DNA from: Bradyrhizobium diazoefficiens
Lineage (GTDB): Bacteria; Pseudomonadota; Alphaproteobacteria; Rhizobiales; Xanthobacteraceae
DNA length: 64,000 nucleotides
Direction of reading: 5' to 3'
Assembly: GCF_018129965.1 (NCBI RefSeq)
Contig: NZ_JAFCKW010000002.1
Coordinates: 1 to 64,000, forward strand
Shown: in pieces, positions 1-9,518 of the stretch
Layout of the letters: each line of letters opens with the position of its first letter
Numbering within the stretch: the first letter of the stretch is position 1
Notes under the pieces: generated by a model
What the model was told of the DNA's origin: nothing
The model's database searches: none
The model's input: the letters and a program-made list of their open reading frames with translations, nothing else
Program-made: the position numbers and the translations under genes

Positions 1-1271
1 GCGAAGAACAGCGGGGGTGCACCGAGGTGCTCGTCCCGTTCCGGCCCCGCCCATACCGCGGAGAGCGGGATCATATGGGCGAGATTGAGGGTGGAGACCG
101 GCGGCTGCCGGACATTGGCGTAGACATGGCCGGGCAGGGAGCCGAGCCAGGCCTCGATCGCATTCACGGTCTCGACGATGCTGGTGAAGTCGCGGCCTTG
201 AATGACCTTCTCCACGAGGCGGAGCTTTTCGTCGGCGGTGCGCGGCTCGGCATCCCACACTGTGATGGTCGCGGTGACATAGGCCTGGCCGATCATGTCG
301 CTGCCGAGTTCCTGCAACGCGGCGTCGGCGTCGGCGGCCTTGTTCGCCGCATCCGTATCCAAGAGCGTCGAGGCCTCGTTGGTCATCACCTCCTTCAGAA
401 TGGCCGCGACCGATTTGCGCTTGGCGAACCACTGCCGGCGGATCTTGGTCAGCAGTTTTGTGGCATCGGTCTTGTCGAGCATGATCGCCCGCGTCGACCA
501 CCGGTACGGAAATGCGAGCTGGTTCAACTCATCCAGAACGCCGGGGAATGTCGCCGTCGGGAATCCGATCACGCTCAACGTGCGCAGGTGCTGCGATCCC
601 AACCGGGGTTCGAGACCGCCCGCCATCGGCTCGTCGACCAGCAGCGCATCGAGCTGCATCGGAATCTCGGGCACCCGGACGCGGTGGCGCTTGGTCGAGA
701 TGCAGGCGTGCAGGTAGGTTAGCGTTTCCGAGTCATCGAGCCAGGCGGCGTCAGGCACGAAGCCTTCGATCAGTTGCAGCACGCGCCCCGTACGATCGAT
801 GAAGCCGCGCAGCACCTCGTGCCCATCGACACCGCCGCGCTCGCGCCCTTCATAGAGCCAGGCTTCGGCGCGGGCGGCGTCTTCCGCCGGCGGCAGCCAG
901 CACAGCGTCAGGTAATACGCGCTCTCGAAATGCGCTTCCTGTTCCTCGAACTGCGCCCGGCGTTCGGCGTCGACCAGCGCCGAGACGGGGTCGGGGAAGC
1001 GGCTGTCGGGATAGCGGTTGGCGGCGTTGCGCTGCGCCTCAACGAAGATCGCCCAGCCCGAGCCCAGCCGCCGCAGTGCATTGTTCAACCTTGCCGTGGT
1101 GCCAACCAGTTCGGCGGGTGTCGCGGAATCCAGATCCGGCCCGCGAAACCGCGCGGTGCGCTGGAAGCTGCCGTCCTTGTTGAGGACGACGCCGGGTGCG
1201 ATCAGTGCCGCCCAGGGCAGGAAGTCGGCCAAGAGAGCAGGGCGCTTGCGATATTCGGCAAGGTTGATCAT
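1..1271 (-). CDS. trbE: TrbE, conjugal transfer ATPase (VirB4 family), 3' part outside window
   Basis: The first 423 codons are present, starting at ATG 1271 (MINLAEYRKRPALLADFLPW) and running open to the window edge. This N-terminal half is typical of TrbE, the cytoplasmic/inner-membrane ATPase that powers the P-type type IV secretion channel and its pilus. Segments such as LRTLSVIGFPTATFPGVLDE and LAFPYRWSTRAIMLDK are characteristic. The Walker A and B motifs lie in the missing C-terminal half, so activity cannot be judged. It starts 4 bases after trbD in the order trbB-C-D-E. The first two genes of the cluster overlap, so one transcript is likely. Identification is firm from order and similarity. 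Confidence 0.93.
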   Translation of the reverse strand, partial: MINLAEYRKRPALLADFLPWAALIAPGVVLNKDGSFQRTARFRGPDLDSATPAELVGTTARLNNALRRLGSGWAIFVEAQRNAANRYPDSRFPDPVSALVDAERRAQFEEQEAHFESAYYLTLCWLPPAEDAARAEAWLYEGRERGGVDGHEVLRGFIDRTGRVLQLIEGFVPDAAWLDDSETLTYLHACISTKRHRVRVPEIPMQLDALLVDEPMAGGLEPRLGSQHLRTLSVIGFPTATFPGVLDELNQLAFPYRWSTRAIMLDKTDATKLLTKIRRQWFAKRKSVAAILKEVMTNEASTLLDTDAANKAADADAALQELGSDMIGQAYVTATITVWDAEPRTADEKLRLVEKVIQGRDFTSIVETVNAIEAWLGSLPGHVYANVRQPPVSTLNLAHMIPLSAVWAGPERDEHLGAPPLFF

Positions 1272-1275
1272 CGCG

Positions 1276-1548
1276 TCACCCTCCGAAATACGTGGGGTAG
1301 CGCAGGTGACGGCGCACCACGTCGACGAATTGCGTGTCGCGTTTGGCCGCCCATACCGCGGCGGCATGCCCGATCGCCCAAAGCAGGACTCCAGGGATCC
1401 ACAGCCGCAGGCCGAGGCCGATCGCGGCGGCCAGCGTGCCATTGGCGATGGCGACGGTGCGCGGCGCGCCGCCCAAAAGGATCGGATCACTCAACGAGCG
1501 ATGCACGGGTGCGTAAAAACCGGCGACAGGTTCGTTGATATCAGCCAT
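1276..1548 (-). CDS. trbD: TrbD, conjugal transfer inner-membrane protein
   Basis: A 90-residue protein of the TrbD/VirB3 family, an inner-membrane component of the conjugation channel. The N-terminal pattern PVHRSLSDPILLGGAPR is the family signature. It is followed by one or two hydrophobic segments (about residues 32-65), as expected for VirB3-like proteins. Its ATG shares one base with the TGA of trbC (TGATG), which implies translational coupling. Length and position between trbC and trbE match the family exactly. Confidence 0.92.
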   Translation of the reverse strand: MADINEPVAGFYAPVHRSLSDPILLGGAPRTVAIANGTLAAAIGLGLRLWIPGVLLWAIGHAAAVWAAKRDTQFVDVVRRHLRYPTYFGG

Positions 1549-1871
1549 CAGATCACCGCCCCGCCGCCGAACGAGAAGAACGACAGGAAGAAGCTCGACG
1601 CGGCGAAAGCGATCGAAAGCCCGAACACGATCTGGATCAGCCGCCGGAACCCGCCCGAGGTGTCACCGAAGGCGAGCGTCAGCCCGGTGGTCACGATGAT
1701 GATGACGGCGATGATCTTGGAGACCGGTCCCTCGACCGATTGCAGGATCTGATTGAGCGGTTGCTCCCACGGCATGTTGGAGCCGGCCGCGTGTGCGGGG
1801 AGTGTGCTCAAGGCGAACAGGATCGCCGTGATGGACAGACGGCTTGGCGGACGAATGAGATGGGCGATCAT
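1548..1871 (-). CDS. trbC: TrbC, conjugative pilin (VirB2 family)
   Basis: A 107-residue pilin precursor. An N-terminal signal peptide of about 28 residues ends near LPAHAAGS. Two hydrophobic helices follow (about 52-68 and 78-102), separated by a short loop containing GDTSGGFRR. This is the normal architecture of VirB2/TrbC pilins, which are cut and in P-type systems cyclised before pilus assembly. The start overlaps the stop of trbB by four bases (ATGA). Confidence 0.92.
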   Translation of the reverse strand: MIAHLIRPPSRLSITAILFALSTLPAHAAGSNMPWEQPLNQILQSVEGPVSKIIAVIIIVTTGLTLAFGDTSGGFRRLIQIVFGLSIAFAASSFFLSFFSFGGGAVI

Positions 1872-2872
1872 GACCGGTCACTTTCGGGGCTGGTTTCGGG
1901 GTTGCTTGAGACGAGGACGTAGTCGCCGCCAGGCGACAGCTCGCGGACCGCGGCCAACTCGGCGACACGGCGTTGGGAGCCACGGCCTTCGAGGACGACG
2001 ATGAGATTGATGGTCTCCGCGATCAGCGTGCGCGGCACGGTGACGACTGCTTCCTGGATCAGTTGTTCGAGGCGGCGTAACGCGCCGATCGCTGAACCCG
2101 CGTGAATGGTGCCGATACCGCCGGGATGGCCGGTGCCCCAGGCTTTGAGAAGCTCCAGCGCCTCTGCGCCGCGCACTTCGCCAACGGGAATGCGGTCAGG
2201 CCGCAGCCGCAATGACGAACGCACCAGGTCGGACAGCGATGCGACGCCATCCTTGGTGCGCAATGCGACTAGGTTGGGAGCCGCGCATTGCAGTTCACGC
2301 GTGTCCTCGATCAGCACGACGCGGTCAGATGTCTTAGCGACCTCCGCGAGCAGCGCGTTGACAAGTGTGGTCTTGCCAGTGGACGTGCCGCCGGCCACCA
2401 GCACGTTGCGGTGCTTTTGAACGGCGAGGCGCAGCAGATCGGCCTGCCGCGGCTGCATGATGCCGGCCGCGACGTAGTCCTCGAGGGTGAACACCGCGAC
2501 GGCCGGCTTGCGAATTGCAAACGTCGGCGCGGCGACGACCGGCGGGATCAAACCTTCGAAGCGCTCACCGGTCTCCGGCAGTTCGGCAGAGACGCGCGGC
2601 GAACCCGGATGCACTTCGGCGCCAACGTGGTGCGCGACCAGGCGCACGATGCGCTCGCCATCCGCCGGCGACAGCCGCTCGCCAGTGTCTTCCAGTCCAC
2701 CCTTGAGCCGGTCGATCCAAAGCCGGCCGTCGGGGTTGAGCATCACCTCGACGACGGATGAATCCTGCAGGAAGGTGGCGATCGCCGGGCCGAGCGCCGT
2801 GCGCAGCATGCGAGCGCCACGTTGCGTGGCCTCGGTTCGATTGGATTGTATTGCCACCCCAGCCCCCACCAT
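1868..2872 (-). CDS. trbB: TrbB, conjugal transfer hexameric ATPase (VirB11 family)
   Basis: VirB11-type traffic ATPase for pilus assembly and DNA export. From ATG 2872 it has 334 residues, close to the usual length of about 320. The P-loop GGTSTGKTT is near residue 161, an acidic IEDTRELQ follows, and [16 protein letters not shown] and [14 protein letters not shown] match the Walker B and His-box regions. The open frame continues further upstream (to 3022), but that extension is not protein-like. An internal GTG a few codons downstream is an alternative start. It is the first gene of the trb transcript seen here; no traG or copG homologue precedes it. Confidence 0.9.
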   Translation of the reverse strand: MVGAGVAIQSNRTEATQRGARMLRTALGPAIATFLQDSSVVEVMLNPDGRLWIDRLKGGLEDTGERLSPADGERIVRLVAHHVGAEVHPGSPRVSAELPETGERFEGLIPPVVAAPTFAIRKPAVAVFTLEDYVAAGIMQPRQADLLRLAVQKHRNVLVAGGTSTGKTTLVNALLAEVAKTSDRVVLIEDTRELQCAAPNLVALRTKDGVASLSDLVRSSLRLRPDRIPVGEVRGAEALELLKAWGTGHPGGIGTIHAGSAIGALRRLEQLIQEAVVTVPRTLIAETINLIVVLEGRGSQRRVAELAAVRELSPGGDYVLVSSNPETSPESDRS

Positions 2873-2989
2873 TTGAGACCGCCGATGGCGATCCCGTCGT
2901 GGGATAATTAGAAAAGGCATGATCGGGGGAGACGCAACAAGGATTAGGCGGAGGTCGTGGCCTGGCGTATGAGGACAGGTGATCGGCGG

Positions 2990-4348
2990 GATGGCGCGTG
3001 TGAAAGCCGATCTCGGCGACAAAGCCCGACATAGGAAGGATATCGAACCGAAATCCGTGCAGCTTCACGATCGCTGAAGCGAGGGTGAGGCCGAGCCCCA
3101 GTCCGCGGGTGTTCCGGCTCCGATCGGACCGGTAGAACCGCTGCACGAGCAGATCGCGCTCGCTATCGGGAACACCGGGTCCGGTGTCGCTGATCCGCAG
3201 CGCATTCCTGCCTTCCGCAGCGATCAGGCGAAGATCAATCTGACCGCCTTCGGGCGTGAACTTGACGGCATTGTCGACGAGTTTCGTGATGGCTCGAACA
3301 GAAGGTCCCTGTCGCCACGCACCACGACGTCAGCGGCGGCATGGATGTTCAGCGTCAACCGCTTTTCCTCGGCGAAGGGCTCATAGAGTTCGCCGACCTC
3401 GCGCACCAGCTCGCCGACAGCGACATTGTCGAAAGCTTCGAGCCTCCCGGTCTGTTCGATTTCACGAATGCGTAAAAGCGCGGTGACGACGGAGATCGCG
3501 AGATCAACGCCTGCGATGGCGCGGTCGACGGCGCTCCGCAGATCGTCCACCGTCGTTGCGTTGCTGCGCGCGCGCCCAAGGCCAATCCTGACCCGCGCAA
3601 GCGGCGTACGCAGATCATGCGCGATGTCATCGCCGATCCCGGCCAGGTTCTCGACGAGTTCCTGGATCTCGCCGAGCATGCCGTTGACGCTATGGGCAAG
3701 CTTGTCGAGCGGCTCCCCGGTATCGCGCGTCGGCAAGCGCTGCTTAAGGTCGCCGGCGACAATTTTCTCAAGACGGAGATTCATCTCTTTGACCCGCTGG
3801 TGCGCTCTTGCGCCGAAGACGAGAGCAGCCACCAGGCCGAGGATGAACGCCGGTATCAGTCCGTAGATCAGGCCGCTTTTAACGACGTCGGCCGTCTCTT
3901 CATTGTAGCTCGTACTCCAGGCGACCACGACCACATTGCCGTTGGGCAATCGGCGCGCCACGGCCCGGACGGATTGCGGCGCATGCGACGTGTCGTCGAG
4001 GCGCACCACCGAACCGCCTTTGGGCGGTGCATCGAGGGTTAGTTCGGATGACCAGCGTTCGATGTTTCCGGACAGGCGTTTCCCGTCGCTGTCGAACAAT
4101 CCCGTGGGCTTCACCCGGCGAGGATCCTGTCGAATGCGCTCGTCGTAACCGTCGAGGTTTCCCTGGCGCGCCTGCGCCAAGATGGCGTCGGCCTCCTGCA
4201 TCACGAAGACGTCGAGGCGTCCGGCCAGCTCACGGCTGGTCTGAAGAAAGGTGACCCCGAAACTGACGAGGATGGTCAGCGCGATCGCGCCGAAGAGCGC
4301 GAGCGTGTAGCGGAAGGTCGTCTGGCGTGTCCACTCAAGCAGGCGCAC
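2990..4348 (-). pseudogene. Sensor histidine kinase, frameshifted and without its own stop
   Basis: An inner-membrane kinase with an N-terminal transmembrane helix, a periplasmic sensor, a second helix, a HAMP linker and a HisKA box (IAHDLRTPLARVRIGL). A one-base deletion near 3292 breaks the frame just before the ATPase domain. The expected reading ITKLVDNAVKFTPEGG and then GLGLGLTLASAIVKLHGF continues in the next frame. After about 2990 no kinase sequence remains, and the restored frame has no stop until 2565, inside trbB. The true C-terminus therefore seems lost or altered at the junction with the trb region. The GTG start at 4348 overlaps the regulator gene by 14 bases; GTG 4375 is possible. 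A sequencing error could explain the indel, but the regulator gene is broken too. Confidence 0.8.
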
Positions 4349-5007
4349 GGAGTATGAATCCTTCGCCGCGGACACTGTAGATCATCGGGGTTTCCCCTGG
4401 ACCATCGACCTTCCGACGGAGCCGGCCCATATGGACGTCGACGAGATTTGAATCGGGAACGAACTTGTATTTCCAGACCTCCTCGAACAGCATCGCCCGC
4501 GTCAGCAGCTCGCAGCGCCGCATCATATATTCCAGCAGCCGAAACTCGCGCGGAAGAAGTTCGATCTCCCTGTCGGCACGACTGGCCGTGCGCTCCATAA
4601 GATCGAGCTCCAGCGGACCGATGCGCAAAACGCTCGCCGCCGAATCCGCCGGCCGGCGCAGCAGCGCCTCGATCCGCGCGATGAGTTCGGGGATCGCAAA
4701 TGGCTTGGTCAGATAGTCGTCTCCGCCTGCGCGCAAACCGCGTACCCGGTCGGTTACAGCGCCAAGGGCGCTCAGAACCAGGACCGGCGTGCGAATCTGC
4801 TCGTTGCGAAGGGTATCGATGACGGCAAGGCCGTCCATTCCAGGCAGCATGCGATCGACGATCAGCACATCCGCGTCGCCGGTCCTTGCCCAATGAAGTC
4901 CTTCGACGCCATTGTCCAACCAATCCACAGCATAGCCACGATCGCAGCTCAGCGCTGATTTCGTGTGCGGTATCGATATCGTCTTCGATAAGAAGAACCT
5001 TCGCCAT
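4335..5007 (-). pseudogene. OmpR/PhoB-type response regulator, frameshifted
   Basis: The start MAKVLLIEDDIDTAHEIS gives the acidic pocket of a receiver domain. The frame then shifts near 4941, where the expected RGYAVDWLDNGVEGL continues in another frame. That frame supplies the phospho-acceptor region (LIVDRMLPGMDGL), the KPF lysine and a complete winged-helix output domain ending in VHMGRLRRKVD and YSVRGEGFIL. It therefore needs a single indel (one base extra or two missing) to be whole. It lies directly upstream of the broken kinase, so this was one two-component system with both halves damaged. Confidence 0.82.
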
Positions 5008-5386
5008 GACTGCTCTCTGTCGTCCAGTGGGGGCGCCCCCTAATGGCTCGATATCCTCTGTATAGTGGACCTTATTTTGAGAATCCTGATGCATTGCACT
5101 ACTAGCCTTGTGTGGTGATCCAACATTCTGTCATGAAGGTAGCCACGCGAGGCGTTCGAGCAATTAAATTCCTTTTTAAGCACTGATCGGCCCGGCAGAG
5201 GGCCCGGGCTGAGGGATTCCTGTCAGCAGCGGGCCCTTCCAGTTCGTTATTCGTTCATTTGGCGATAGCCTGGGCGGGCAGCTTCCGTTGTTCCCGGATC
5301 GCCGCCAACGGCAGCGTTGCTGACCCGCGGGCAGCGCGCCGCTCTCCCATCGCTCACACCATATCCCAATTCCCCGCCCCGCCCGC
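5008..5386. other. Intergenic stretch with a GC-rich hairpin
   Basis: I see no coding sequence. A hairpin at 5190-5209 (GCCCGG, seven-base loop, CCGGGC) could end the transcript of the receiver gene at 5387-5773, but no T-run follows it immediately. The part nearer 5010-5100 should hold the promoter of the broken regulator. Confidence 0.35.
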
Positions 5387-5773
5387 TCAACCGTGCGCGC
5401 CGTGCAGCGCCCTGTCGATGCAGTCGATCATGACGTCGCCATCAAAAGGCTTTTTGAGAAAGCCGATAGCGCCACAGCGTTGCGCGCGCTCACGAATACG
5501 CTCCTCGGGAAACGCGGTGATGAAGATGATCGGCAGGCGGCGACCTGTTTGCAGCAGGCGGGTCTGCAGCTCAATCCCGCTCATTCCCGGCATCTGGACA
5601 TCGGCGATCAGACATTGTGCGGCAAGCGCTTCCGACGAATCCAGAAACTCCTCTGCCGAAGCAAAGGTCATTGTGCTCATGCCGAGCGATCGGACGAGAC
5701 TAGCGGTCGCAACGCGCACCGATTCATCATCGTCAACGATCGCAATCTTTACTTCCTTCGACACGATGCTCAT
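5387..5773 (-). CDS. Single-domain response regulator (FixJ-like receiver only)
   Basis: A 128-residue stand-alone receiver domain with no output domain. It has VDDDESVR (acidic pocket), the phosphorylatable Asp in LIADVQMPGMSGIEL, the conserved Thr in IFITAF and the Lys in FLKKPFDGD. Such proteins often act in a phosphorelay or as a phosphate sink. It sits just downstream of an intact kinase/FixJ-type regulator pair on the same strand, so cross-talk with that kinase is the likely role. The 111-base gap suggests it may be transcribed separately. Confidence 0.85.
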   Translation of the reverse strand: MSIVSKEVKIAIVDDDESVRVATASLVRSLGMSTMTFASAEEFLDSSEALAAQCLIADVQMPGMSGIELQTRLLQTGRRLPIIFITAFPEERIRERAQRCGAIGFLKKPFDGDVMIDCIDRALHGAHG

Positions 5774-5884
5774 TCCTGTTGCCGTCCACCCTGCGGGTTC
5801 AAAAACCGTTCAAGGGCGGTTCTGCTATCCGCCAGTCATACTACGGATAGCGCCAGATTTAACTTATACGGTCGTTTAGGCCGC

Positions 5885-6538
5885 CTATCTCAGTTGGTTG
5901 ACCGAGCCCAGCTCGATCGATGCTCGGACCAGGTCAGCGACCGATTTGGTTCCCAGTTTTCGCATCAGGTTGCTTCTGTGAATCTTCACGGTGATTTCGC
6001 TGAGGCCCATTTCATCGGCGATCTGCTTGTTCAGCAGGCCTTTGACCACGAACGGCATCACGTCCTTCTCGCGGGGCGTCAGCGTCTCATAGGCTGCTAC
6101 CAGATCCGCAGCGGACTGTTCGGAGGCCCACCGCTGGCGGCCGGCCTCGATCGCCGCATAAACGGCATCCAGCATGTCCTGGTCCCGGAACGGCTTGGTG
6201 AGGAAGTCCACTGCGCCGGCCTTCATCGCCCGCACCGTCATCGGCACATCGCCGTGGCCCGTCATGAAGATGATCGGCAGCGCGACGCTCATCTTCGCGA
6301 GCTGGTTCTGAAAATCGAGGCCGTTGACGCCGGGAAGGCGAATGTCGAGGACCAGACAGCCGGGCGCATGGACGTGCTCGGATTGAAGAAACTCGGCGGC
6401 CGAGCCGAAGAGCACGACCGGCAGGCCCACAGATCGGAAGAGGCTGGCCAGGGCTGCGCGCATCTCGTTGTCGTCGTCGATGACCAGAACGACGCCGCCC
6501 TCCATCGCTGCGTTGTGGCCAGAACCTGAGGACGTCAT
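5885..6538 (-). CDS. FixJ/NarL-type two-component response regulator
   Basis: 217 residues. The N-terminal receiver has VLVIDDDNEMR, Asp in VLDIRLPGVNG, IFMTGHGDVPMTV and the Lys in FLTKPFRDQ. The C-terminal LuxR helix-turn-helix is LTPREKDVMPFVVKGLLNKQ followed by SEITVKIHRSNLMRKLG. The start is taken at ATG 6538, because it overlaps the stop of the kinase gene (ATGA), which indicates translational coupling. The longer upstream extension overlaps the kinase and looks spurious. It is the partner of the kinase at 6535-8349 and should act as a DNA-binding activator when phosphorylated. Confidence 0.9.
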   Translation of the reverse strand: MTSSGSGHNAAMEGGVVLVIDDDNEMRAALASLFRSVGLPVVLFGSAAEFLQSEHVHAPGCLVLDIRLPGVNGLDFQNQLAKMSVALPIIFMTGHGDVPMTVRAMKAGAVDFLTKPFRDQDMLDAVYAAIEAGRQRWASEQSAADLVAAYETLTPREKDVMPFVVKGLLNKQIADEMGLSEITVKIHRSNLMRKLGTKSVADLVRASIELGSVNQLR

Positions 6539-8349
6539 GCGAACGCATCCTCGCCGACCGGCAAGATGATCATGAAGCAGGTGCCTTCGCCGGTCGTTGA
6601 CGACGCGGAGATTCTCCCGCCATGCGCCTCGACGATCGACCGACATATCGACAGTCCCATGCCCATACCTTCGGCCTTGGTCGTGAAGAATGGCTTGAAC
6701 AGGCTTGCGATGGTGTCTTCGTCGATGCCCGGCCCCCTATCCCGGACCTCAAGGATGAGCGCTGGTTCGCCCAGTTCGAGCGCGCCGGAACGCCCCACGA
6801 TCGACAGGACGCGCGGCCGGTCGTCGACATTCGACATCGCCTGCGCGGCATTGACGATGAGGTTGATCATGACCTGTTGCAGTTGGATCTTGTCGGCGAT
6901 CACCGCCGGCGGAGCTCGCCAGTCGACGTTCAGCACCACACGGTGCCTGTGCAACTCCCGTTGGACGAGGGGCAGTATGTCATCGACAAGCTCTTCGACC
7001 GTCAATGTACCGCGCTTCGTCATGCCCTTGCGCGCCAATGCACGCAGACGATCGACGACATCGCTTGCGCGCCGGCCATTGTTGACGATGCGCTCGACCG
7101 AGCCCTTCACCTCGTCAAGATCGGGGTCCTGTCGGCCAAGCCAGCGCAAGGCGGCCTGGCCGTTCGTGACAATGGCGGCTAGCGGCTGGTTCACTTCATG
7201 CGCAATGGAGGCGGTAAGTTCGCCTAAGGTGGCAACGCGCGCGAAGTGCGAGAGCTCGGCTCGGGCTTCATTAAGATCATCCTCGGCCCGGCGCTTGTCC
7301 TCGATGTCGGTGTTAATACCATACCAGCGAAGGATTTTGCCTTGGTCGTCCTTCATCGGCGCGGCGCGCACGAGAAGCCAGCGATAGGAGCCGCCCGCCG
7401 TGCGGACACGGCACGTCGCTTCGAAAGGCGATCCGGTCGAAAGCGCGTATCGCCAGTCTCGCTCGGCCGCCCCGAGATCATCGGGGTGCACTCCCGATCC
7501 GTTCTGGCTATCGGATTCGACCACCTTGAGGCCGGCGTCGGCTCCGTTGTACTGGATAAACGCCATCGAGCTTTCGTCGGGTGAAACGCTCCACACCATT
7601 CCCGGAATGGTCTCGATCGCTTCGCGAAGTTCGCGCTCGGCCGCGCGGATCTTGGCGTCGGCCGCCTTGCGCTTCGTGATGTCGTTGTAGGTTTTCATGA
7701 TCGCGAGCGGACGGCCCGTCTCGTCGTGTTGCAGCAGCCAGCGACTGTCGAGAATAAGCTGCGTTCCATCACGGGCCGTGTGGATGATCTCGCCGCGCCA
7801 TTGGCCGGTTCGTTCAGTCTCCTGAATGATGTCCGGACGTGGCGTCGTGTACTGCGTCTTCAACAGCGCCTCGGCCTTCTGGCCCAACGCGTGCGCGCGC
7901 TCCCATCCGTAGAGTTCCTCGGCGCCTGCATTCCAGTAGGTGATGACGTCGTCCATATCGCAGATGAAGATCGCGTCTTGGGCGAGATCGAGAAGCGTGG
8001 CCTTCTCCCGCAGGGCAAGAGCCGCTTGCTGGCTCTTGACGGTGAGAAAGGCGGTGATGGCGATGGCGCAGATGCACACCAGCGTGCGCACGAAGATTTC
8101 GTCAAACGTCCCGTAGACGATGAAGTGACTGAGGAGCGCCAGACCAGAGCAGATCAGCGCGACGGCGATCACGCCCCGACGAGTGAACACTGAACCGGCC
8201 AGCATCACCAGTGCCGCGTACAATACAGAAATGGATATATTAAAGGGAGTGAAAGTGTCTGCCAGAAATATAGCTACTATCCCGGCCACAATTGTAGCAA
8301 TATGAAGTCTATATGTCGATCGTGTCTCCGTCATTGACCGGGTCAACAT
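6535..8349 (-). CDS. PAS-domain sensor histidine kinase
   Basis: 604 residues from ATG 8349. About four to five membrane helices occupy the first 105 residues. Two PAS domains follow (starting near LLDLAQDAIFICDMDD and AIETIPGMVWSVSPDE), then HisKA with the phospho-His in SIAHEVNQPLAAIVTNG, then the ATPase domain (N box NLIVNAAQAM, G1 DRGPGIDED, G2 GMGMGLSICRSI). The His motif places it with FixL/DctB-like kinases. The signal is unknown: no haem-type PAS histidine was confirmed. ATG 8334 is an alternative start. It is coupled by a four-base overlap to the FixJ-like regulator. Confidence 0.9.
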   Translation of the reverse strand: MLTRSMTETRSTYRLHIATIVAGIVAIFLADTFTPFNISISVLYAALVMLAGSVFTRRGVIAVALICSGLALLSHFIVYGTFDEIFVRTLVCICAIAITAFLTVKSQQAALALREKATLLDLAQDAIFICDMDDVITYWNAGAEELYGWERAHALGQKAEALLKTQYTTPRPDIIQETERTGQWRGEIIHTARDGTQLILDSRWLLQHDETGRPLAIMKTYNDITKRKAADAKIRAAERELREAIETIPGMVWSVSPDESSMAFIQYNGADAGLKVVESDSQNGSGVHPDDLGAAERDWRYALSTGSPFEATCRVRTAGGSYRWLLVRAAPMKDDQGKILRWYGINTDIEDKRRAEDDLNEARAELSHFARVATLGELTASIAHEVNQPLAAIVTNGQAALRWLGRQDPDLDEVKGSVERIVNNGRRASDVVDRLRALARKGMTKRGTLTVEELVDDILPLVQRELHRHRVVLNVDWRAPPAVIADKIQLQQVMINLIVNAAQAMSNVDDRPRVLSIVGRSGALELGEPALILEVRDRGPGIDEDTIASLFKPFFTTKAEGMGMGLSICRSIVEAHGGRISASSTTGEGTCFMIILPVGEDAFA

Positions 8350-8907
8350 GAAACTGACGCCTCGAATTTTGCGTACATGGCATCCCCGTGCTTGAGACGT
8401 CCGTGTAGAATGGATCACGGTTTCACCATAACCGATTTCCGACCAAGATGAAGAGACCCCATCTTCGCGCAAAAGAGGCGCCCTTGACGCGGTGGAAGGG
8501 CGGCTGACACGCAGAGATTTTTGTTCTGCCATTAAAGCGACTTTTATGGGATCGATCGGCAGAAACCGGACAGTGGATGCTGCGCCACCCGCATTTCACC
8601 GGTTAGTCGTTCAACGGCTGTCGGCACCCCCGATATGGCTCGGCGACAAAGCCTCTCGAATCGGCATGATGGCCGGGACCGCGGCGCTGCGTCTTTCTCA
8701 ACAGCATGCGATTTTGCGCGAGTGCACGGCGGCTTCTTGAAGCACGCAGCCGATGTTGGTCGACGGCCGCGTAATCCGCGGCCATGGCCATCCATGATCG
8801 TGCAGCGAGACAAAAGATGCGGCGGAGCGAAAAGACGATTTCCTCGGTTCGTCGTCTAACCGCCCCACGATAGCCGCCTCAAGCGGCGCCCCGGCAAGGA
8901 GATGGCC
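8350..8907. other. Divergent intergenic region, no gene recognised
   Basis: This lies between the PAS kinase (minus) and hdeD (plus) and should hold both promoters. The open frames in it have no protein-like character. An AAGGA ribosome-binding site lies at 8896-8900, just before hdeD. Confidence 0.4.
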
Positions 8908-9488
8908 ATGACCACGATCGCTTCCCCGACGAACCGACATTCGCTCGAAACGGGCGCGCACGAAATTCGGCACCATCGCGGCTGGTTCATTGTGCTCGGC
9001 GTGATCTTCATTGTCGGCGGGATGGTCGCGGCGAACAATCTGTTGGCGGCGACGTTCGTCTCCATCCTTACATCGGCGGAGCAATGCTGGTGGCGGGCCT
9101 TGTTGCGTTTGCGCAGGCCTTCATGGCCTCCGGTTGGAAATCGAGGCTCGTGCGCGCGCTGGCGTGCGTCTTCTATGCGCTGGCCGGCACCTTGGTGATT
9201 TCCGATTCGCTGCTGGCCTCTCTCACCTTCTCCATGATGGTGGGCGTACTGCTCTGCGCGGCCGGCGTTCTGCGCGTCGCCTCTGCGATCCAGGAGCGGA
9301 GCGGCAAGGGTCGAGGCTGGGCGGCCGCAGCCGGTGTCTTCACCGTCTTTGTCGGCATTCTCACCATCGCGGGCTGGCCCGGCATCAGCCTCTGGCTGCT
9401 TGGTGCAATGCTCACCATCGATCTCGTCTTCGAGGGCGCCGGTCTGCTCAGCTTGGGCATAGGCCTTGGCATCCGAAACAGACGTTGA
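8908..9488 (+). pseudogene. hdeD: HdeD-family membrane protein, frameshifted
   Basis: Acid-resistance-type inner-membrane protein with about six hydrophobic helices in three pairs. The N-terminus HHRGWFIVLGVIFIVGGMVA is typical. The frame breaks near 9069, where one base is missing in the run that should encode ILYIGGAMLVAGLVAF. The rest (residues after AFMASGWKSRL to the end GIGLGIRNRR) is intact in the next frame. ATG 8908 is preferred to 8902 because of its spacing from the AAGGA box. HdeD proteins are usually about 190 residues, as the restored frame would be. A sequencing indel cannot be excluded. Confidence 0.8.
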
Positions 9489-9518
9489 TCGCAGCGCCAA
9501 AACAAAGGAAGAAAGCAA

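Noticed and set aside
5393..6529. Long plus-strand open frame of about 378 codons
   Set aside because: It is antisense to two response regulators whose motifs are complete; GC-rich codon bias creates such shadows.
8856..9518. Minus-strand open frame over the hdeD region
   Set aside because: The plus strand carries recognisable HdeD sequence in two adjoining frames; the minus frame is low-complexity and charged.
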